6,823 nt of DNA, from contig DATHVD010000022.1 of NCBI GenBank assembly GCA_035461525.1, forward strand, positions 1 to 6,823. Reading direction: 5' to 3'. Source of the stretch: JAIBJN01 sp035461525. GTDB taxonomy: Bacteria > Actinomycetota > Thermoleophilia > Gaiellales > Gaiellaceae. Below are positions 1 through 4,251 of the stretch, one piece after another. Below the pieces are notes generated by a model. That model saw only the letters and a program-made list of their open reading frames with translations. It searched no databases and was not told where the DNA came from. Made by a program: the position numbers and the translations under genes. The stretch's first letter is position 1; the number at the start of each line of letters is the position of its first letter.

Positions 1-111
1 GCGGGCCGACTGGTACCCGTTCCAGGCCGAGGCGACCGCGGCGAGCGCGAGCAGCACCGCCGCGGCGATCTCCACGATCCTGACGTCGCGTGCGGCGTCC
101 TTCTCGCTCAT
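1..111 (-). CDS. N-terminus of a small membrane-anchored protein (partial, runs off the left edge)
   Basis: The first 37 codons are visible, from an ATG at 111-109. They read MSEKDAARDVRIVEIAAAVL and continue as a hydrophobic Ala/Leu/Val stretch (about residues 13-29) ending in an AWNGYQSAR-type sequence. This is a short charged cytoplasmic N-terminus followed by one transmembrane helix. I recall actinobacterial membrane proteins of unknown function with a similar AWxGYQxAR segment just after the first helix, but too little is visible for a family call. A good -10 hexamer, TAGACT (127-122, minus strand), lies 10 nt upstream of the ATG, so the 5' leader would be only a few bases and there is no Shine-Dalgarno. 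The gene is divergent from the beta-propeller gene at 204. Confidence 0.6.
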   Translation of the reverse strand, partial: MSEKDAARDVRIVEIAAAVLLALAAVASAWNGYQSAR

Positions 112-121
112 GGCTCGCGCG

Positions 122-127
122 AGTCTA
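122..127 (-). promoter_or_regulatory. -10 hexamer of the left-edge membrane protein gene
   Basis: On the minus strand the bases read TAGACT, a good match to the sigma-70 -10 pattern TAnnnT, ending 10 nt before the ATG at 111. No convincing -35 element is seen 16-18 bp further upstream. The palindrome CTCGCGCGAG (114-123) overlaps its downstream edge and could be an operator or chance in this G+C-rich DNA. Confidence 0.4.
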
Positions 128-203
128 GCCGCCGGAGGTGGGCGCGCAGCCTCGCGACGTCGCCCCCGGCATCGAGTAATCTCCGCCCCGCCGCCCGAGT
201 GAC

Positions 204-1223
204 GTGAGCGCTCAACTCTTCCTCGCCGCGACGGGAAGCGGCCTCGCCCGGGCCGCGCGTTCCGGGGACGCGTGGGTGGTCGAGGACCTGCTCGCCGGCC
301 GGGACGTCCGCTGCCTCGCGGCCGACCCGCTCGGCGCGGGCACGGTCTACGCGGGCACGCAGGGAGAGGGCGTCCTCCGGTCCGACGACGGCGGCCGGAG
401 CTGGCGGCAGGCCGGACTGGAAGGGCACGTCATCAAGTCGGTGGCGGCCAGCCCACTCGTGCCCGGCACCGCGTACGCGGGGACGAAGCCCGCCCTGGTC
501 TTTCGCTCCCGCGACGGCGGCGAGACCTGGCGGGAGCTCGAGGGCTTCCGCCGCATCCGCTCCCGCCGGCTCTGGTTCTCGCCCGCGGAGAAGCCGGGCA
601 CCGCCTACGTGCAGGCGCTCGCGCTCTCGCCGGCCGATCCGGACGTCCTCCTGGCCGGCATCGAGTTCGGCGCCGTCGTCCGCAGCGCCGACGGGGGCGA
701 GACCTGGTCCGGGCACAGGCGGGGCGCCCGCCGCGACTGCCACTCCCTCGCGTTTCACGCCGTGGACGGCGGCTGGGCCTACGAAGGGGCCGGCAACGGC
801 GGCGGCGCGTTCAGCCGGGACGGAGGACGCTCCTGGCGGCATCCGAAGGAGGGGCTCGACCGGCGCTACGGCTGGGCGGCCGCGGCCGATCCCGCCCGGC
901 CCGAGGTCCGCTACCTGTCGGCCGCTCCCGGCCCCGGGAAGGCGCACGGATCGAAGCCGGCCGAGGCGTGCATCTTCCGCGCGATCGGCGACGGGCCGTG
1001 GGAGAGGCTCGCCGGCGGGCTCCCGCAGCCGCTCGACTACATGCCGTACGCGTTGTTGACGGAGCGGGAGTCGCCGGGCGAGGTCTACGCCGGGCTCGCG
1101 AACGGCGAGGTCTGGCACTCCGCCGACCTGGGCGAGACCTGGACGAAGCTGCCGCTCGACCTGACGGCCCTCCGAGCGCTGCTCCTCCTCCGCGGGCCCG
1201 TGAGCTCGGCTCGCTCGCCGTAG
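204..1223 (+). CDS. Asp-box (BNR-repeat) beta-propeller protein, cytosolic
   Basis: 339 aa from GTG. Five Asp-box motifs (S-x-D-x-G-x-T/S-W) are visible: SDDGGRSW (60-67), SRDGGETW (102-109), SADGGETW (161-168), SRDGGRSW (204-211) and SADLGETW (306-313). Between them are blade-type strands such as GTVYAGTQ, GTAYAGTK and GEVYAGLA. This is the pattern of the WD40/YVTN/BNR-like proteins often annotated as exo-alpha-sialidase or glycosyl hydrolase. No catalytic residues of a sialidase can be assigned, so enzyme activity should not be assumed. There is no signal peptide, so the protein is probably cytosolic. The GTG at 204 has no Shine-Dalgarno; an AGTAAT at 175-180 is a possible -10. A minus-strand reading frame covers nearly the same DNA but shows no recognisable protein. 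The fold is secure; the role is unknown. Confidence 0.85.
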   Translation: MSAQLFLAATGSGLARAARSGDAWVVEDLLAGRDVRCLAADPLGAGTVYAGTQGEGVLRSDDGGRSWRQAGLEGHVIKSVAASPLVPGTAYAGTKPALVFRSRDGGETWRELEGFRRIRSRRLWFSPAEKPGTAYVQALALSPADPDVLLAGIEFGAVVRSADGGETWSGHRRGARRDCHSLAFHAVDGGWAYEGAGNGGGAFSRDGGRSWRHPKEGLDRRYGWAAAADPARPEVRYLSAAPGPGKAHGSKPAEACIFRAIGDGPWERLAGGLPQPLDYMPYALLTERESPGEVYAGLANGEVWHSADLGETWTKLPLDLTALRALLLLRGPVSSARSP

Positions 1224-1297
1224 GCGATCCGGCTCGCGGTTCACAATGCCGCGGTCATGACCGTGCTCTTCCTCGTCCTCGGGGTGACCCCGCTGAC

Positions 1298-2050
1298 GTG
1301 AGCGGCGCGTTCGCCTGGGGCGTGATCGCGTCGTCGTCGCTCCTCCTCGGCGCGCTCCTCGTGATGTGGAGGCCCGTGCGCCAGCGCACGCTCGGGCTCG
1401 TGATGGCGTTCGGCGCGGGAGTCCTCATCAGCGCGGTCGCGTACGAGCTCGTGGCCGAGGCCGTCATCGTCGGCGGCGGCGGCTCCGGAGGCCAGTTCTG
1501 GCCGGTCGCGGCGGGGCTCGCCGCGGGTGCGCTCACCTTCTTCGCGGGCGACTGGTACATCGACCGGCTCGGCGGCGAGAAGCGCAAGCGCTCCGACCAG
1601 GAGGCCGGCGGCTCGGCGCTTCCGCTCACGCTCGGGATCGTGCTCGACGGCATCCCCGAGTCGATCACGCTCGGGCTGACGCTTCTGGCAGGCCAGGGTG
1701 TCAGCGCGGCGATGCTCGCAGCCGTCTTCCTGTCCAACCTCCCCGAGTCGATGGCCGCGACGTCCGGCTTCGAGAAGAGCGGGCGCTCGCGCCGGTGGAC
1801 GATCCTCCTGTGGCTGGCCATCATCGTCGTCAGCGGGCTCGCGTCGCTCGCGGGCTACAGCCTCCTCGAGGACGCGTCCGGCAGGACGCTGGCGTTCGTG
1901 CTCGCGTTCGCGGGCGGCGCGGTGCTGACGATGCTGGCCGACACGATGATGCCGGAGGCGTTCGCCTACGGCGGCAAGCTCGTCGGCCTGCTGACCACGT
2001 TCGGCTTCGCGGTCGCGGTCGCGATAGTCGCCCTCGAGGGAGCCGCGTAG
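1298..2050 (+). CDS. ZIP-family metal transporter homologue without histidines
   Basis: 250 aa from GTG (MSGAFAWGVIASSSLLLG). An inner-membrane protein with about 7-8 hydrophobic helices (roughly 4-24, 31-58, 68-86, 107-131, 134-154, 168-189, 196-216, 227-247). ZIP landmarks are GLVMAFGAGVLISAVAYEL in the early helices, LDGIPES (116-122) in the TM4 metal-site position, and SNLPESMAA (146-154) in TM5. In classical ZIPs these two helices carry histidines (HNxxDG and HExPHE types). Here they are replaced by Gly/Leu/Asn, and the whole protein contains no histidine at all. The Asp and Glu residues (D117, E121, E150) and the prolines remain. The family imports divalent metal down to the cytosol; substrate and direction are uncertain here. 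The same frame is open upstream across the propeller gene, but that part is a shadow. An overlapping 14-codon frame (1257-1301) precedes the GTG. Convergent with the next gene, with only 6 bp between stops. Confidence 0.82.
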   Translation: MSGAFAWGVIASSSLLLGALLVMWRPVRQRTLGLVMAFGAGVLISAVAYELVAEAVIVGGGGSGGQFWPVAAGLAAGALTFFAGDWYIDRLGGEKRKRSDQEAGGSALPLTLGIVLDGIPESITLGLTLLAGQGVSAAMLAAVFLSNLPESMAATSGFEKSGRSRRWTILLWLAIIVVSGLASLAGYSLLEDASGRTLAFVLAFAGGAVLTMLADTMMPEAFAYGGKLVGLLTTFGFAVAVAIVALEGAA

Positions 2051-2065
2051 GCTCGTCTAGCGGCT
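2041..2065. terminator. Shared hairpin between convergent genes
   Basis: AGCCGC (2041-2046) pairs with GCGGCT (2060-2065). After a one-base bulge, TAG (2048-2050) pairs with CTA (2057-2059), leaving a 6-nt loop. Both stop codons lie inside the stem. There is no U-tract on either strand, so this would be a U-less bidirectional terminator or simply an mRNA 3' end structure. Confidence 0.4.
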
Positions 2066-2305
2066 TGCGATCCCGTTGACCGGGTTGACGCTCACGACCT
2101 CGACGCCGATTCCCGCGAGCCAGCTGAGCGCTCCCTGCAGCTGGGCCTGGTCCACGAGGTTGCCGGTCAGCACCGTCTCGTCGCCCGCGGCTTCCGCCGT
2201 CATTCCCTCCAGGGGCCCGACGAGCGGCTCGCCGATGTCGCCCCGGACGACGATCCGGTACCTGACCGGGTCGTTTCCCGTGCGGCCCGCAAAGCGCTGT
2301 CCCAT
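2057..2305 (-). CDS. Conserved 82-aa protein of unknown function (alpha/beta, YRIVVRG type)
   Basis: 82 aa from the ATG at 2305-2303. The core reads as strand VRYRIVVRG (14-22), strand ETVLTGNL (43-50), helix VDQAQLQGALSWLAGIG (51-67) and strand VEVVSVNP (68-75), a small alpha/beta, possibly ferredoxin-like, domain. I recall short actinobacterial proteins with the same YRIVVRG ... DQxQLxGLL ... LVSVNP layout and no assigned function. No signal peptide or membrane helix. Start choice: the frame is also open to GTG 2311 and ATG 2341. However, ATG 2341 overlaps a -35-like ATGATT and GTG 2311 sits just after a -10-like GAGACT (2318-2313). Transcription is therefore expected to begin at or near ATG 2305, making the gene leaderless. 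It is divergent from the YihY gene and shares the palindrome at 2357-2370 with it, 58.5 bp from its own start. Confidence 0.72.
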   Translation of the reverse strand: MGQRFAGRTGNDPVRYRIVVRGDIGEPLVGPLEGMTAEAAGDETVLTGNLVDQAQLQGALSWLAGIGVEVVSVNPVNGIASR

Positions 2306-2312
2306 CGCCACG

Positions 2313-2341
2313 AGTCTCGACCCTCCGGGATGTCTAATCAT
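2313..2341 (-). promoter_or_regulatory. Promoter of the 82-aa protein gene (palindrome-linked)
   Basis: Minus strand: -35-like ATGATT (2341-2336), 17-bp spacer, -10-like GAGACT (2318-2313), then 7 nt to ATG 2305, which would be the +1. The upstream palindrome is centred at -58.5. Support comes mainly from the match in layout to four other promoters in the window; no transcript data are available. Confidence 0.55.
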
Positions 2342-2356
2342 CCCCCTGCCGGTGGC

Positions 2357-2370
2357 TTCACCCGGGTGAA
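2357..2370. promoter_or_regulatory. Palindromic operator-like site, copy 1 (divergent)
   Basis: TTCACCCGGGTGAA, a perfect 14-bp palindrome centred between 2363 and 2364. It is exactly midway between the ATG at 2305 (minus) and the GTG at 2422 (plus), 58.5 bp from each. The same 12-bp core is found at 3352 and 5459. The position upstream of the -35 elements suggests an activator site rather than a repressor site (inference). Confidence 0.75.
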
Positions 2371-2384
2371 CCCCGTGCCGGGCG

Positions 2385-2414
2385 TTGTCGGGCAGCCGGC
2401 CGCGAAGCGAGACT
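2385..2414 (+). promoter_or_regulatory. Promoter of the YihY/BrkB gene (palindrome-linked)
   Basis: -35-like TTGTCG (2385-2390), 18-bp spacer, -10-like GAGACT (2409-2414), then 7 nt to the GTG at 2422, the inferred +1. The -10 hexamer is identical to that of the divergent partner. No Shine-Dalgarno precedes the GTG, in keeping with a leaderless transcript. Confidence 0.55.
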
Positions 2415-2421
2415 TGGCTCG

Positions 2422-3363
2422 GTGAGCGACGATCCCAAACGCCCGGCGGACGAGATCGAGCTGGACGACGGCCACCCGATCGTGCTGCCGCCGCCGAAGC
2501 GGACGCCCCTGCAACGTCTGTCGCTCACGCTCCAGCGCGTCCGGGGGCTGCGAGAGCAGATCGAGCAGGCGCGCTCCCGCTCGCGCGCGCTCGACGTCAC
2601 GCTCGACGTGGTCGAGCGTGACTCGGACATCGGCGGCGGCATCCTCGCCGGCGCGCTCGCCTATCGGATCTTCGTCTTCGCGCTCCCGCTCGGCGTCTTC
2701 CTCGTCTCGGCGCTCGGCGTGGTGGCGGACCTCGTCGGAAGCGAGCCGGAGGACGTCGGCGACAGTGTCGGCTACGCCGGCCTCGTCACGGACCAGGTCT
2801 CCGCGGCGGCGAGCACGTCCGCCAATCTCTGGGTCGCTCTCGGGGCGCTGCCCGTGCTCGCGTACGTGACGCGCGTGCTGCTCCGTGCCGTGGCGATCGT
2901 CCATGCGCTCGCCTGGGAGCGGACGGCTGCGCACGTCCGGGTGACGGCCCGGATGTTCGGGATCTTCTCGGCTGCCGTCGCCGGGCAGCTGGCGCTGGTC
3001 GCCGCCTTCGGCACCGTCCGCGGTGACCTGTCGGCCGGGCTCCTGGCCGGCATCCCGCCCTTCGCCCTGGGGATCGCGGCGGTCTGGCTCGTCATCTCGA
3101 TCCAGCTCCCCCACGCGGGTGCGAGCCGCGCCGATCTCCTCCCCGGCGCGCTCCTCTACGCAGCTGGCATCCTCGCCGTGCAGCTCGTCGGCATCTACGT
3201 GATCGAGCGGATCGTCCAGTCGAAGGCGGGGACGTACGGAACGCTCGGGATCGCGGCGGCGGTGCTGCTCGGGTTCTACTTCATGGGCCGGATCGTGGTC
3301 GCGGCGGCCGTTCTGAACGCGACGCTCCACGCGCGGCGGTCGGCGTCGCGCTCACCCGGGTGA
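2422..3363 (+). CDS. YihY/virulence factor BrkB family inner-membrane protein
   Basis: 313 aa from GTG. A charged cytoplasmic N-terminus (1-65) leads into the family's entry motif DVVERDSDIGGGILAGALAY (62-81). About six transmembrane helices follow: roughly 71-104, 137-160, 180-200, 205-228, 238-262 and 272-298. The sequence KAGTYGTLG (268-276) before the last helix is the typical YGxLG signature. The C-terminus is short and basic. The family (PF03631; once wrongly called ribonuclease BN) has no settled biochemical function; members are linked to envelope integrity and, in BrkB, serum resistance. The last codons (S-P-G-stop) lie inside the second palindrome, which belongs to the promoter of the next gene 72 bp downstream. 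Promoter and start are leaderless-type. A 330-aa frame on the opposite strand is a codon-bias shadow. Confidence 0.88.
   Translation: MSDDPKRPADEIELDDGHPIVLPPPKRTPLQRLSLTLQRVRGLREQIEQARSRSRALDVTLDVVERDSDIGGGILAGALAYRIFVFALPLGVFLVSALGVVADLVGSEPEDVGDSVGYAGLVTDQVSAAASTSANLWVALGALPVLAYVTRVLLRAVAIVHALAWERTAAHVRVTARMFGIFSAAVAGQLALVAAFGTVRGDLSAGLLAGIPPFALGIAAVWLVISIQLPHAGASRADLLPGALLYAAGILAVQLVGIYVIERIVQSKAGTYGTLGIAAAVLLGFYFMGRIVVAAAVLNATLHARRSASRSPG
3352..3363. promoter_or_regulatory. Palindromic operator-like site, copy 2 (inside the YihY stop region)
   Basis: TCACCCGGGTGA, a perfect palindrome centred between 3357 and 3358; with the following A the 13-mer TCACCCGGGTGAA matches copy 1 exactly. 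The final TGA is the stop codon of the YihY gene, so the site is partly coding. It lies about 59 bp upstream of the inferred start of the DUF6325-SHOCT transcript. It could also fold as a weak hairpin at the end of the YihY mRNA. Confidence 0.7.
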
Positions 3364-3380
3364 ATCGTCGCGCTCAGGCG

Positions 3381-3409
3381 ATGTCACGCCTGCGCGGGCG
3401 TGCGACACT
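3381..3409 (+). promoter_or_regulatory. Promoter of the DUF6325-SHOCT operon (palindrome-linked)
   Basis: -35-like ATGTCA (3381-3386), 17-bp spacer, -10-like GACACT (3404-3409); the start is predicted at 3416-3417. This leaves a leader of about 19 nt containing a strong Shine-Dalgarno. It is the only one of the five palindrome-linked promoters whose gene has a leader. Confidence 0.55.
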
Positions 3410-3423
3410 GGCCCGGAACCGCG

Positions 3424-3430
3424 AAAGGAG
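3424..3430 (+). promoter_or_regulatory. Shine-Dalgarno of the DUF6325-like gene
   Basis: AAAGGAG, 5 nt before the ATG at 3436. It decides the start over an in-frame GTG at 3400, which lies upstream of the predicted transcription start. The surrounding 11-mer GAAAGGAGAGA (3423-3433) is repeated exactly before the SHOCT gene. Confidence 0.8.
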
Positions 3431-3435
3431 AGAAC

Positions 3436-3966
3436 ATGGCGATCGGACCCGTCCAGCTCCTCGTGCTCGGCTTCGCCGAGCCCGACTTCCAGGGCGAGAT
3501 CCTCGCCGAGCTCGACCGGCTGAAGGAGAACGACGTCGTGCGCGTCATCGACGGGCTGGCCGTCTACAAGGACGCGAACGGCGAGGTGACCACGCTGAAG
3601 AGGAGCGACCTGAGCGACGAGGAGGCCGCCGAGTTCGGCGCGGTCGTCGGCGCGCTCGTCGGCCTCGGGATTGCCGGCGCCGAGGGCGCCGAGGCGGGCG
3701 CCGCGCTCGGCGCGGAAACGACGGCCGAGGGCGTTGACGTCTTCGACGAGGAGGGCGCCTGGGACGTCGTGGACGACATCCCCAACGACACCGCCGCCGC
3801 GCTCATCCTCCTCGAGCACCGCTGGGCGATCCCGCTGCGGGACGCCATCGCCCGTGCCGGAGGCTTCCGGATCGGCGACGGCTTCATCAGCCCCTTCGAC
3901 CTCGTCGCGGTGGGCGTGCTCGCCGCCGAGGAGGCCGAGGATCTCGCCGCGCTGGAGACGAGGTAG
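3436..3966 (+). CDS. DUF6325-like (DUF1269-related) protein
   Basis: 176 aa from ATG with a strong Shine-Dalgarno. The N-terminus MAIGPVQLLVLGFAEPDFQG and the following EILAELDRLKENDVVRVIDG and LAVYKDANGE are characteristic of a family common in actinobacteria, which I recall as DUF6325 and related to the DUF1269 proteins. Residues 66-92 form an Ala/Gly-rich hydrophobic stretch (FGAVVGALVGLGIAGAEG), like the glycine-rich helix of DUF1269. Acidic DEEGAWDVVDDIPNDTAAAL (104-123), then EHRWAIPLRDAIARAGG (127-143) and DLVAVGVLAAEEAEDL (155-170) complete the domain. No signal peptide. Function is unknown; a membrane-associated or stress role is often guessed for relatives. The SHOCT gene follows 25 bp downstream in the same transcript. 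Confidence 0.8.
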   Translation: MAIGPVQLLVLGFAEPDFQGEILAELDRLKENDVVRVIDGLAVYKDANGEVTTLKRSDLSDEEAAEFGAVVGALVGLGIAGAEGAEAGAALGAETTAEGVDVFDEEGAWDVVDDIPNDTAAALILLEHRWAIPLRDAIARAGGFRIGDGFISPFDLVAVGVLAAEEAEDLAALETR

Positions 3967-3976
3967 CGTTTTTCGG

Positions 3977-3983
3977 AAAGGAG
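3977..3983 (+). promoter_or_regulatory. Shine-Dalgarno of the SHOCT gene
   Basis: AAAGGAG, 8 nt before the ATG at 3992, within an exact second copy of the 11-mer GAAAGGAGAGA (3976-3986) found before the preceding gene. No separate promoter is evident in the 25-bp gap, so translation of this operon's two genes is probably initiated independently from one mRNA. Confidence 0.75.
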
Positions 3984-3991
3984 AGACCGAG

Positions 3992-4243
3992 ATGTTCGGA
4001 CCAAGCCGAAGAGTGGCACGACGCACCGCCCGGCGCACCTCGCGTCGGCAGGCGTACATGCGGGACGCGATGAGCGGCGGCTATGACGACCAGGGCTACG
4101 ACGAGCCGCCGCCGGCCGCGCCGGCCGCGCCGGCCGCGCCCGACTATGCCGCGGAGCTGCAGAAGCTGGCCGGCCTCCGCGACCAGGGCGTCATCAGCGA
4201 CGCCGACTTCGAGGCCAAGAAGAAGCAGATCCTCGGGATCTGA
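3992..4243 (+). CDS. Small SHOCT-domain protein
   Basis: 83 aa from ATG. The N-terminus is very basic (MFGPSRRVARRTARRTSRRQ, 9 Arg in 20). Next come a Gly/Tyr/Asp segment (29-38), a Pro/Ala linker (39-50), and a C-terminal SHOCT domain, DYAAELQKLAGLRDQGVISD followed by ADFEAKKKQILGI (51-83). SHOCT (short C-terminal domain) is a roughly 30-residue two-helix module found at the ends of many bacterial proteins. It is thought to mediate protein-protein or oligomer contacts. The Arg-rich N-terminus could bind membrane lipid or nucleic acid (inference). Arrangements pairing DUF1269/DUF6325-type genes with small SHOCT genes are familiar to me from actinobacteria. Convergent with the next gene, 8 bp between stops. 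Confidence 0.82.
   Translation: MFGPSRRVARRTARRTSRRQAYMRDAMSGGYDDQGYDEPPPAAPAAPAAPDYAAELQKLAGLRDQGVISDADFEAKKKQILGI
4112..4138 (+). repeat. Three tandem copies of CCGGCCGCG in the SHOCT gene linker
   Basis: The 9-bp unit CCGGCCGCG is repeated three times without a mismatch and encodes the P-A-A repeats of the linker (residues 41-49). The unit keeps the frame, so copy number can change the linker length by three residues without breaking the gene. Confidence 0.8.
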
Positions 4244-4251
4244 CAGCCGGT

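Noticed and set aside
108..1244. Long minus-strand frame (378 codons) opposite the propeller gene
   Set aside because: Its product is Arg/Gly/Ala/Pro-rich with no recognisable domain, while the plus strand has five clean Asp-boxes. It is an antisense shadow of high-G+C codon use.
272..1297. Upstream extension of the ZIP frame through the propeller gene, suggesting a fusion or frameshift
   Set aside because: The extension is low-complexity Arg/Pro/Gly sequence. ZIP homology begins at the GTG at 1298, and the propeller frame is intact to its own stop.
2306..2341. Earlier starts (ATG 2341, GTG 2311) for the 82-aa protein, with a GGAGG at 2327-2323 as Shine-Dalgarno
   Set aside because: ATG 2341 coincides with the -35-like element and the GGAGG lies in the promoter spacer, so they would not be in the mRNA if the five-promoter alignment holds. 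GTG 2311 remains a fallback.
2357..2370. Palindrome as a parS site or a PhoP (PHO) box
   Set aside because: parS has TTCAC and GTGAA halves directly joined (TTTCACGTGAAA); here CCGG separates them, and the link to promoters does not fit ParB sites. PHO boxes are direct repeats of GTTCACC units, whereas this is a compact inverted repeat.
2338..3330. 330-codon minus-strand frame opposite the YihY gene
   Set aside because: Highly charged RDE/R-rich product typical of the antisense of a membrane protein gene; the plus-strand product is a clear family member.
3400..3435. GTG at 3400 as the start of the DUF6325-like gene
   Set aside because: It lies upstream of the predicted transcript start. ATG 3436 has a well-placed AAAGGAG and matches the family N-terminus.
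4112..4138. Tandem 9-bp repeat as a CRISPR or phase-variation tract
   Set aside because: Only three copies, no spacers, and a unit of three codons cannot shift the frame; it is a Pro/Ala linker.
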